A stretch of 50,134 nucleotides of DNA from Candidatus Omnitrophota bacterium (GTDB lineage: Bacteria > Omnitrophota > Gorgyraeia > JAGLLT01). A model generated the notes under the pieces. That model was not told the origin of the DNA. It saw only the letters and a program-made list of their open reading frames with translations, and did not search any database. The stretch is taken from contig JAGLLT010000008.1 in NCBI GenBank assembly GCA_023140385.1, forward strand, positions 1 through 50,134. The letters are read 5' to 3'. The translations under genes and the position numbers were made by a program. Below, one piece after another: positions 10,489 to 18,082 of this stretch (position 1 is the stretch's first letter; each line of letters starts with the position of its first letter).

Positions 10489-10537
10489 CTACCCCCACCA
10501 CACTTTCCTCTGAATGGCCATATAATGTTGATTCCTT

Positions 10538-10605
10538 TTAACTGTTATCCACCTACGAGGAGAGACGCCTATGTCCCACCTCGTAGGTGGGCCGCGGGTG
10601 TAATT
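10538..10605. repeat. palindromic repeat, copy 1
   Basis: taactgttatCCACCTACGAGG...CCTCGTAGGTGGgccgcgggtgtaatt; second copy at 12108-12175. Confidence 0.8.
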
Positions 10606-10682
10606 AGGATTCGGAGTTAGTAAATAGCTTGGTTGTAGAAATGAAACTTGACAAAGTTAATCATTATATGTTATATTCTAAT

Positions 10683-10714
10683 GTAGGAAAGTAGGAAAGT
10701 AGGAAAGTAGGAAA
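10683..10714. repeat. 8-bp tandem repeat (gtaggaaa, 4 units)
   Basis: gtaggaaagtaggaaagtaggaaagtaggaaa directly upstream of the AbrB-family antitoxin RBS. Confidence 0.85.
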
Positions 10715-10727
10715 AGAGGAGGAAATA

Positions 10728-10982
10728 ATGCAAGAAATTTTAACTGTTAATCCGAAAGGCCAAGTAACTATTCCCAACGCGGTAAGAAAGTGCTATTTGA
10801 GAGGTATCCGTTATGTAGAATTAAAAACTACGCCTAAGGGGATTTTACTTATTCCTGTAGAGATAAAGGAGAAAGCTCCTTATACAAAAGAGGAGTGGAA
10901 AAAGATAGAGAAGTTAGCTTCTCAAAAGGGAAAAACATACAAATCTTCCAAATCCGCCAAAAAGCATATTGACTTTTTATGA
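10728..10982 (+). CDS. AbrB/MazE/SpoVT-family antitoxin
   Basis: EILTVNPKGQVTIPNAVRK swapped-hairpin DNA-binding signature. Confidence 0.85.
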   Translation: MQEILTVNPKGQVTIPNAVRKCYLRGIRYVELKTTPKGILLIPVEIKEKAPYTKEEWKKIEKLASQKGKTYKSSKSAKKHIDFL

Positions 10983-11023
10983 TTACCTATGAGTTTAAGA
11001 ATTCCGTATTAAAAGATTTTTGA
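10979..11023 (+). pseudogene. 14-codon stub in toxin position (RelE/ParE-like start)
   Basis: ATGA overlap with the antitoxin stop; encodes MITYEFKNSVLKDF then stop. Confidence 0.4.
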
Positions 11024-11150
11024 GAGAAAAAATTAAGTAAAATAAGGGATTTTATCTGTTGGAAGCGGGAAATAGAAAAAAGCTAAAATTTTCTAAAAAA
11101 TATCTTGCGTTCCGACGGTTTTAGTATTATTATGATATACATAATTTAAA

Positions 11151-11272
11151 ATAGTCCTGTGTTCGAAGGGGGAACCTGGACTTTAAAACCAGCTCTGTTG
11201 GTCCCGAACCGTTTAATCGGGGAGGGAAAGTAAAACCTTCGTTGGTAAACTATAACCAGCGGAGGTTTTTTG
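11151..11272 (+). ncRNA. candidate structured leader RNA ending in a terminator
   Basis: Serial hairpins AGTCC..TTC/GAA..GGACT, ACCAGC-tct-GTTGGT, CCCGA..TCGGG, then ACCTTCGTTGGT..ACCAGCGGAGGTTTTTT. Confidence 0.45.
11234..11272 (+). terminator. intrinsic terminator upstream of ORF 11292
   Basis: accttcgttggt-aaactata-accagcggaggTTTTTT. Confidence 0.75.
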
Positions 11273-11291
11273 TTTATATAGGAGGTACAAA

Positions 11292-11933
11292 ATGAAAAAA
11301 ATATTTATTATTTTAATTCTTAGTATATTGGTATCTACCTTTCCTTCTTTCAAGGCGGTAGGAGGTGGTTTTGAGGATGCGCAGCCAGAAAACAAAGAGT
11401 GGGATGTTCGCACTACAAGCGATATAGTAAGATATGCATCTCATGGAAATATTATATATGGACATGAATTTGGTTTTATTAAAAAAGCTGGTAATAATGT
11501 GGATATGCTGTGGATTTCATGGTCGACAAGTGAAGATGGGTTAGAGCAGTTTAAGGGAAAAAACTGTACTTTTTTAATTGATATTGATGGCGAATTGTTT
11601 GAAGTTGAATTATGTATGGTGGGCGTCTATGAACTTACAACTCTAACAACTGTTGTCTTTTTTACTAATGGTATAGCAAGCCCAAAGTTGATTAAAGCTC
11701 TTGAGGAAGGTGAACTGGCAAATATAGAAATAGTTGGCCCAAAAAAAATATTAGACTATTTTGATATTCCTTCTGATTCATTTAATATAGACGGATATGT
11801 GGAAGGTAGGCAGAAAGCAAAGAAACTTTTTGAAGAGTTAAAATCTCAAAAAGAGAAGAAAGCTGACGAAGAGAAAATTGATAGAGGATTATGCCAAAGA
11901 GCGAAAATGGATTTAAGGTTAGGAGGCACTTGA
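11292..11933 (+). CDS. secreted hypothetical protein, 3' end possibly frameshifted
   Basis: Signal peptide MKKIFIILILSILVSTFPSFKA; coiled-coil tail seems to continue in another frame (LESGHEEMKQDLALIEEAMNKQRGQALKREID) to about 12034. Confidence 0.6.
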   Translation: MKKIFIILILSILVSTFPSFKAVGGGFEDAQPENKEWDVRTTSDIVRYASHGNIIYGHEFGFIKKAGNNVDMLWISWSTSEDGLEQFKGKNCTFLIDIDGELFEVELCMVGVYELTTLTTVVFFTNGIASPKLIKALEEGELANIEIVGPKKILDYFDIPSDSFNIDGYVEGRQKAKKLFEELKSQKEKKADEEKIDRGLCQRAKMDLRLGGT

Positions 11934-12107
11934 ATTAGAATCCGGCCATGAAGAAATGAAGCAGGATTTGGCTTTGATAGAAGAGGCTATGAACAAACAA
12001 CGGGGTCAGGCACTGAAACGTGAAATAGATTGACAAAGGTATAAATCTCAAAAACGTCCTTCCTCAACCCTATCCTATATATTCTTGATTTTGCCCCGAA
12101 TGACAAT

Positions 12108-12175
12108 TAACCGTTATCCACCCACGAGGAGGGACACCTATGTCCCACCTCGTAGGTGGGACAGCGGGTGTAATT
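12108..12175. repeat. palindromic repeat, copy 2
   Basis: taaccgttatccacccacgaggagGGACACCTATGTCCcacctcgtaggtgggacagcgggtgtaatt; near-identical to 10538-10605. Confidence 0.8.
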
Positions 12176-12266
12176 CACTTGCTTTTTGGGATAGTCTTTG
12201 GTATAAATAGATGTGTTGGGTGGGTTGAATCTTGAGAGGATGAGAACTTAAGAAAGGAAAAAGATT

Positions 12267-13217
12267 ATGTATAGACCGGAAATAAAAGTATTAGACTGTA
12301 CTATCAGGGATGGGGGGCTCATTAATAATCACAACTTTGACCACAAATTCGTTAAAGATGTTTATAGGGCTATTTCTGCTTCAGGGGTAGACTATATTGA
12401 ATTGGGCTACAAAAATTCTAAAGAGCTTTTTTCGTCCGAGGAATACGGTTATTGGAAGTTCTGTGAAGATGACGAAATTGAAAAAATCAAAGAGGGTGTT
12501 GAGTCTAACGCAAAAGTAGCAGTTATGGTAGATGTTGGCCGCGTGAATTTAGATGACGTGAAGCCGGCTTCCGAAAGCCCGGTTGATATGATTAGAACGG
12601 CTACTTATGTAAAAGATATTGATAAAGCTATATTTATGGCTAATCATTTTTATGAAAAAGGATATGAGACTACGCTTAATATTATGGCCATTTCCCGCGA
12701 CAGAGGTCTAGAGCTAACGGATGCCCTGAAGCAGATAGAAAAAGAAAGCCACGTAGTAGCTGTCTATATAGTTGATAGTTTCGGCGCCTTGTATCAGGAA
12801 ACGACTGAAGAGCTGGTTAAAAGATACAAGAGTATATTAAGGAACAAGGAAGTGGGTTTTCACGGCCACAACAATCAACAACTTGGTTTTGGTAATACCA
12901 TTGAAGCCATTATTCATGGCGCCAACTATCTTGATGCTACAATTTACGGCATAGGCCGCGCGGCCGGCAACTGCCCGCTAGAACTATTAGTTGGTTTCTT
13001 AAAGAATCCAAAGTTTGATATACGCCCTATTTTAGACTTGATTTCAAAAGAATTTATTCCCCTAAGAGAGAAGATGGAATGGGGATATATCATTCCTTAC
13101 GCTATCTCAGGTATTATGGGTGAACATCCAAGGGCTGCCATGGCTCTTCGAAAAAGCGATAAGAAAGAAAATTATCGCGAGTTTTATGAAAGCCTGACTA
13201 ATACCGGACTTGATTAA
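12267..13217 (+). CDS. HMG-CoA lyase-like / 4-hydroxy-2-oxovalerate aldolase-type protein
   Basis: VLDCTIRDGGLINNHNF and GFHGHNNQQLGFGNTIEAI DRE-TIM signatures. Confidence 0.85.
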   Translation: MYRPEIKVLDCTIRDGGLINNHNFDHKFVKDVYRAISASGVDYIELGYKNSKELFSSEEYGYWKFCEDDEIEKIKEGVESNAKVAVMVDVGRVNLDDVKPASESPVDMIRTATYVKDIDKAIFMANHFYEKGYETTLNIMAISRDRGLELTDALKQIEKESHVVAVYIVDSFGALYQETTEELVKRYKSILRNKEVGFHGHNNQQLGFGNTIEAIIHGANYLDATIYGIGRAAGNCPLELLVGFLKNPKFDIRPILDLISKEFIPLREKMEWGYIIPYAISGIMGEHPRAAMALRKSDKKENYREFYESLTNTGLD

Positions 13218-13219
13218 TC

Positions 13220-13846
13220 ATGGACATTAATCAATTCAAGCAGCTTCCTATAATGGGAATACTGCGCGGAATTGATGAAAAAGCTATTGAGCCGCTCACC
13301 GAAAGCATTATTGCCTCCGGCCTAAAGACGGTTGAGATTACCATGAACACCAATGGCGCTGCCGGGTTAATCCGGAAGATGGCCGAGGTGTCAAAGGGCC
13401 GCCTGACTATTGGGGCAGGTACAGTGCTTACCCCTGACGTCCTAAAAGAGGCAATTGATGCCGGAGCTACCTTCATAGTTTCACCTACCTTAATTAAAGA
13501 TGTAGTTGAATATTGCGCGAAAAACAGTATACCTGTTTTTCCGGGAGCACTTACCCCTCAGGAAATATATAATGCCTGGAATATGGGAGCCGCGATGGTC
13601 AAGGTCTTTCCGGCTAAATTCTTCGGGCCGGCCTACTTTAAAGAAGTCAAAGCTCCTTTTAATAATATAGAGCTTTTAGCCTGCGGCGGAGTTAATAAGG
13701 ATAATATAAAAGAGTTTTTTAATAATAAAGCCTCGGCTGTAGCCTTCGGAGCAAGTATCTTTAAGCAGGATTTAATTAAAGAAGGCAGATTTGAAGAGAT
13801 AGCAGAAGCAATAACCGCATTAATTAAGGCGTATAAAGCTGATTGA
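13220..13846 (+). CDS. eda: KDPG/KHG aldolase
   Basis: GILRGI...VEITMNTNGA...IGAGTVLT...FIVSPTL...FPGALTPQEIYNAW...MVKVFPA. Confidence 0.93.
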   Translation: MDINQFKQLPIMGILRGIDEKAIEPLTESIIASGLKTVEITMNTNGAAGLIRKMAEVSKGRLTIGAGTVLTPDVLKEAIDAGATFIVSPTLIKDVVEYCAKNSIPVFPGALTPQEIYNAWNMGAAMVKVFPAKFFGPAYFKEVKAPFNNIELLACGGVNKDNIKEFFNNKASAVAFGASIFKQDLIKEGRFEEIAEAITALIKAYKAD

Positions 13847-13856
13847 TAGCATTTAA

Positions 13857-14035
13857 GATCTCTCACCCGTCTTTGACGAGTTCGAGATCCAATTTGTTTG
13901 TTAGTGTGTACTTAAAATATCTCTCACCGGCCTTTGGCAGGTTCGAGATCCAATTTGTTTGTTAAAATTGTACCTAAAATATCTCTCACCCGTCTTTGAC
14001 GAGTTCGAGATCCAATTTGTTTGCTAAAATTGTAC
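13857..14035. repeat. three tandem ~61-bp hairpin repeats
   Basis: ATCTCTCACCCGTCTTTGACGAGTTCGAGATCCAATTTGTTTG at 13858, 13919 and 13981; each contains a stem-loop. Confidence 0.9.
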
Positions 14036-14040
14036 AAATT

Positions 14041-14131
14041 GGAGAGATGCCAGAGCCCGGTTTATCGGGGCCGCCTCGAAAGCGGCTGTCCGCTTTGCGG
14101 ACCGGGGGTTCGAATCCTCCTCTCTCCGCCA
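14041..14131 (+). tRNA. tRNA-Ser(CGA)
   Basis: GGAGAGATGCC...anticodon loop CTCGAAA, long variable arm, GTTCGAATCC, CCGCCA. Confidence 0.93.
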
Positions 14132-14133
14132 TT

Positions 14134-14170
14134 CTGCTTCGCCAAGCTACTTTCGTGTTTGGCTTCGCAG
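14134..14170. repeat. CTGCTTCGCC hairpin 2 nt after tRNA-Ser(CGA)
   Basis: CTGC-TTC-GCCAAGC-tactttcgt-GtTTGGC-TTC-GCAG. Confidence 0.85.
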
Positions 14171-14192
14171 GAATTGGCCTTTTGGTAAAAGT

Positions 14193-14435
14193 ATGTATAT
14201 TGTATATATCCTTGTAAGTAGAAAAGATTATAGCCGTTATTATATAGGTATTACGCAAGATTTAAATAGGCGGTTAAGGGAGCATAATAGCGAGCGCGCT
14301 GCTTACGCTAAAAGATATGCTCCATGGGAAATAGAAACTTATATAAGCTTTAAGAATAAACGCCTTGCCGAAGAGTTTGAAAAGTATTTAAAAGCAGGCT
14401 CCGGACATGCTTTTTTAAAAAGAAGGCTTATATAG
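14193..14435 (+). CDS. GIY-YIG domain protein
   Basis: MYIVYILVSRKDYSRYYIGITQDLNRRLREHN. Confidence 0.92.
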   Translation: MYIVYILVSRKDYSRYYIGITQDLNRRLREHNSERAAYAKRYAPWEIETYISFKNKRLAEEFEKYLKAGSGHAFLKRRLI

Positions 14436-14545
14436 AATAAAAGGCAAAGTAGAATGGTGATTATAAACAGGAAAGAGGGTTTTGGGGGAAGTAGTATTTT
14501 ATCACAATAAAGTGATACCTATTATAATAGAGAAAGAATTGATTA

Positions 14546-15649
14546 ATGAAAGCAGAAAATAGTATTCCCGCATTAAAAATCGGTAATTTGGAAGCTCGGG
14601 TTCCCATAGTTCAGGGAGGTATGGGGGTTGGTATTTCGGGTGCCAACCTGGCCTCCGCGGTCGCCAATGAAGGAGCCATAGGAGTAATTTCATCTGTGGG
14701 ACTGGGGATATTTGATAGTGATGTAAAAACTAGTTTTGCCGAAGCTAATAAGCAGGCCTTAATTGATGAAATCAGGCGAGCTAGAAGCATGACCAAGGGT
14801 ATTTTAGGTGTGAATATTATGCTTGCTCTTACCGATCATGCCAAGCATGTAAGGGCGGCAATCGATGAAAAAATCGATATAGTTTTTCTTGGCGCCGGGC
14901 TCCCTCTAAAAAATTTTGTAGATATGTCAATCAGTGAACTTAAAAAATTACACACAAAATTCGCGCCCAAGGTTTCTTCCGCCAGGGCCGCGGATCTTAT
15001 TTTTAAACACTGGGCCAAGAATTACAATCATGTGCCCGATGCCTTGGTGGTGGAAGGCCCTTTAGCCGGAGGCCATTTGGGCTTTAAAAAAGAAGACCTT
15101 GATAAGCCGGAATTTTCTTTGGAGAAAATAGTTCAAGCTTGTGTAAGCTGCCTGAAGCCTTATGAGGAACGTTTTAAGAAAATTATTCCTGTAATTGCTG
15201 CCGGAGGTATTTATACGGGCGCGGATATATATAAGTTTCTGCGAATGGGCGCGGGAGCAGTTAAAATGGGTACGCGTTTTGTGGCCACATATGAATGTGA
15301 CGCGGCTGATGAATTTAAGCAAATGTATGTAGACTGCAAAAAGGAAGATATTACTGTAATTGATAGCCCGCTGGGTTTGCCCGGAAGAGCTATTGTTAAT
15401 AAATTTATCACTGATGTAAGAAGCGGCCTGAAGAAACCTTTTGAGTGCTTGTGGAAGTGCCTTAAAATGTGTGATTATACAAAAGCTCCATACTGCATTG
15501 GCCAGGCTTTGTATAACGCGAAAATGGGAAACCTAAAGGATGGCTTCGCGTTCGCGGGAGCCAACGCTTACAGGATAAAAGAAATCATTTCAGTAAAAGA
15601 CCTTATAGAGACGCTTTTAAAAGAATATAAACTTGCCGCCGGAGTATAA
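14546..15649 (+). CDS. nitronate monooxygenase / FabK-like flavoprotein
   Basis: VPIVQGGMGVGISGANLASAVANEGAIGVISSVGL; GPLAGGHLGF; IPVIAAGGIYTGADIYKFLRMGAGAVKMGTRF. Confidence 0.9.
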   Translation: MKAENSIPALKIGNLEARVPIVQGGMGVGISGANLASAVANEGAIGVISSVGLGIFDSDVKTSFAEANKQALIDEIRRARSMTKGILGVNIMLALTDHAKHVRAAIDEKIDIVFLGAGLPLKNFVDMSISELKKLHTKFAPKVSSARAADLIFKHWAKNYNHVPDALVVEGPLAGGHLGFKKEDLDKPEFSLEKIVQACVSCLKPYEERFKKIIPVIAAGGIYTGADIYKFLRMGAGAVKMGTRFVATYECDAADEFKQMYVDCKKEDITVIDSPLGLPGRAIVNKFITDVRSGLKKPFECLWKCLKMCDYTKAPYCIGQALYNAKMGNLKDGFAFAGANAYRIKEIISVKDLIETLLKEYKLAAGV

Positions 15650-15714
15650 AAGCTAAAGTTGTTGCCTTGCCCATCTTAATTATTGGTGTAGTTGAAGCCG
15701 ATAAAAAGGAGGCG

Positions 15715-16152
15715 ATGAAAATGATATTGACCAGTCCGAACTTTCAGAATAACGGCGTTATTCCCGCGAAATTTACCTGCCAGGGAGAAGATGTTAATCC
15801 GACGATGGTTATTGATGGGACTCCCGAAGGAACCAAAAGCATGGCTTTAATTGTTGATGATCCGGATGCTCCCGGGAAGACATGGGTACACTGGGTTGTT
15901 TTTGATATTCCGGCCGCTCAGAAGATTGATGAAAACAGCGTTCCGGGGAAGCAGGGTGTTAATGATTTTGGCCTAAGAGACTATAGAGGACCCTGCCCGC
16001 CATCCGGTACCCACCGTTACTTTTTCAAGATATATGCCCTTGATAAAATCCTTGGCCTAAAGGAAGGTATAAGCAAAGAGGAGTTGGAGGAGGCCATTGA
16101 GGGACATGTGCTGGATAAGGTTCAACTGATAGGTTTGTATAAAAAACAATAA
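15715..16152 (+). CDS. YbhB/YbcL family Raf kinase inhibitor-like protein
   Basis: SPNFQNNGVIPAKFTCQGEDVNP...DDPDAPGKTWVHWVVFDIP...YRGPCPPSGTHRYFFKIYALD; start chosen at the RBS-proximal ATG. Confidence 0.93.
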   Translation: MKMILTSPNFQNNGVIPAKFTCQGEDVNPTMVIDGTPEGTKSMALIVDDPDAPGKTWVHWVVFDIPAAQKIDENSVPGKQGVNDFGLRDYRGPCPPSGTHRYFFKIYALDKILGLKEGISKEELEEAIEGHVLDKVQLIGLYKKQ

Positions 16153-16176
16153 CTGCCGCCTAACTTTCATATTTTT

Positions 16177-16204
16177 GAAACTTTTAACGAAAAAGATTGT
16201 CTAA
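16177..16204 (+). promoter_or_regulatory. putative ECF-type promoter upstream of the sigma gene
   Basis: GAAAC-17 nt-GTCTAA, same layout as 17899-17926. Confidence 0.5.
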
Positions 16205-16209
16205 TATAA

Positions 16210-16809
16210 ATGGATAGAGAAGATTCTTATATTGAGAGGGATGACACAGCGTTGATTCAGGCTTTTCAGGCTGATGAAGAGGAGGCCTTTGATAAGCTGG
16301 TTATAAAGCATAAGAACAGGGTTTTTAATTTATGTTATCGTTTTGTAGGCAGTTACGAAGAAGCGGACGACTGTGCCCAGGAAACCTTTGTAAAGGTTTA
16401 TCGTTCTTTAAAGAAGTTTAAATTCAAATCGGCCTTTTCGACGTGGCTCTATGCTATAACGGTTAATACCTGTAAGAATAAACTTTCATCCTTAGAGTAC
16501 CGGTACAAAAAAAAGATGGTGCGGCTTGACGGCCCTAAGGGCGGAGAAGATGGTGTTTATCGGGTTGAGGTGCAAGATGAGTCTATGTCTCCCCGGGTTG
16601 AAATTGAGAGGAAAGAGAAGAAGGGCTTGATTCAGAAAGCGATAGACTCCCTGCCGGAACAGCAAAAGGTGGTAGTAGTCCTGCGTGATATTGAAGGGCT
16701 GTCTTATGAAGAGATAGCCGAGGTAGCCGGTTTTAAGCCGGGTACTGTAAAGTCAAAACTTGCCAGGGCGCGGCAGCAGCTCAGGGAAAAGCTAAAAGGG
16801 TTGATATAA
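16210..16809 (+). CDS. ECF RNA polymerase sigma factor
   Basis: DEEEAFDKLVIKHKNRVFNLCYRFVGSYEEADDCAQETFVKVYRSL; region 4 LPEQQKVVVVLRDIEGLSYEEIAEVAGFKPGTVKSKLARARQQLREKL. Confidence 0.95.
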   Translation: MDREDSYIERDDTALIQAFQADEEEAFDKLVIKHKNRVFNLCYRFVGSYEEADDCAQETFVKVYRSLKKFKFKSAFSTWLYAITVNTCKNKLSSLEYRYKKKMVRLDGPKGGEDGVYRVEVQDESMSPRVEIERKEKKGLIQKAIDSLPEQQKVVVVLRDIEGLSYEEIAEVAGFKPGTVKSKLARARQQLREKLKGLI

Positions 16810-17871
16810 ATGAATTGTAATGAGATTAAAAAACTTTTATCCGAATATATTGACGGGGCCTTAGAAGCAGACGAAAAGGCGGTTGTAGAGGAGCACCTTG
16901 CTTCCTGCGAAAAGTGTTCGGAAGAAGCTGCCTTATTAAAAGCCTGCGTTGAAAAGATTGGCTCCTTAGAAAAAATTGAGGCGCCGGAGGAGTTTCTGAA
17001 GAAGGTTAAGGAGCGTGTTGAGCGCCGCTCCGTCTTTCAGGAAATGATGCGCGGGCTGTTCGTGCCCGTTAGGATAAAAATTCCTTTAGAGTTGGCCGGC
17101 GTAGCGGTAAGTGTGGTCTTAGTTATTCTTATTTTAAATACTACTCAGCCGCAAAAGCAAATCGCGAGTTTGCCTCAACCAACCGATTCTATGCGTGCAC
17201 CGAACCCTACGTGGTTCGGTGCCGGAGAAGGATTAGCTGGAAAGAGGCCTGAGGAGGACAGTATAAGAGTTGCCTCAAAAGAAGTAAAGAAGCCGCCGTT
17301 AGTCATAAAAGAAGAACTGCTTTCTTATTCAAGAGGTGTTTTAGAAGATGAAAAAGATTCTAGGATAAGGCCGGAAGAAAAACCGATCGAGCTGGCGCTT
17401 TTGATAAGGCCAAAGGATGTTGGCAGTAAGGGCTACTCGGACGCGGCGCTGGACAGTTCATTAGCAGGCTTTGATTATGATGGTTATGAGGAGATAGCTC
17501 CAGCTCCGGGCAGTTATTTAGAGCAGTCAATTAGAGGAGATCACTCGGCGATTGATAAAGCGGACTTAGGCCTTGCGGTTGTAGATAGTGAGGAAGAGAG
17601 ACAAAAAGAAGTAGCCCTATCAGATATACAGAAGTCATATCTTGAAATTAAAAAACTAGTCGAGATTGCAAAAGGAGAAATCATATCTGTAAGCTATAAT
17701 GAAAATACAAATGAACCCCAAGCAATAACTATAAACCTTCCCGTGGAAAACAGCAGTTTGTTCTTAGATAATTTGAACCAACTGGGTGAACTACAAAGTC
17801 CCCCTTCCTTTGCCCCGGCAGAAGGCGAAAGATTAATTCGCCTGCGAATACAGCTTATACCCGCCAACTGA
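16810..17871 (+). CDS. anti-sigma factor (zf-HC2 type), single TM
   Basis: LLSEYIDGALEADEKAVVEEHLASCEKCSEE HxxxCxxC; TM GVAVSVVLVILIL; abuts the sigma gene. Confidence 0.88.
   Translation: MNCNEIKKLLSEYIDGALEADEKAVVEEHLASCEKCSEEAALLKACVEKIGSLEKIEAPEEFLKKVKERVERRSVFQEMMRGLFVPVRIKIPLELAGVAVSVVLVILILNTTQPQKQIASLPQPTDSMRAPNPTWFGAGEGLAGKRPEEDSIRVASKEVKKPPLVIKEELLSYSRGVLEDEKDSRIRPEEKPIELALLIRPKDVGSKGYSDAALDSSLAGFDYDGYEEIAPAPGSYLEQSIRGDHSAIDKADLGLAVVDSEEERQKEVALSDIQKSYLEIKKLVEIAKGEIISVSYNENTNEPQAITINLPVENSSLFLDNLNQLGELQSPPSFAPAEGERLIRLRIQLIPAN
17197..17222. repeat. intragenic GTACC-family palindrome
   Basis: GCACCGAACC-ctacgt-GGTTCGGTGC perfect 10-bp stem inside the anti-sigma CDS, related to the copies at 30 and 26119. 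Confidence 0.85.
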
Positions 17872-17898
17872 TACATCAAGCAACAATTCAAATTTTTT

Positions 17899-17926
17899 GG
17901 AACTTTTTCGTTTCCTTCTTGTCTAA
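17899..17926 (+). promoter_or_regulatory. putative ECF-type promoter upstream of the A2M gene
   Basis: GGAAC-17 nt-GTCTAA. Confidence 0.55.
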
Positions 17927-18082
17927 TTAAATGAGAGCGTGAAAAGGTTGTGAATGGGATTGATTAGAGATTATTAATATCTTCACTTTCGAGGTGGTCG
18001 TAGGTATGGTAAAATATAGTTTAAGCTTCGGAGTTAATTCTCCCGTGCCCTAATTGTACGGGATCATTAAGGAGATTCACTT

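Noticed and set aside
13857-14035. CRISPR-like array (three spaced repeats)
   Set aside because: The inter-repeat segments are themselves near-identical (ccaatttgtttgttaaaattgtac), so there are no unique spacers, and no cas genes are nearby.
13996-14217. 73-aa + ORF and 90-aa - ORF over the Ser(CGA) region
   Set aside because: Both are translations of the tRNA and repeat sequence (e.g. GGSNPPLS, WRSRMAERGGFEPPVRKADS), a well-known tRNA mis-annotation.
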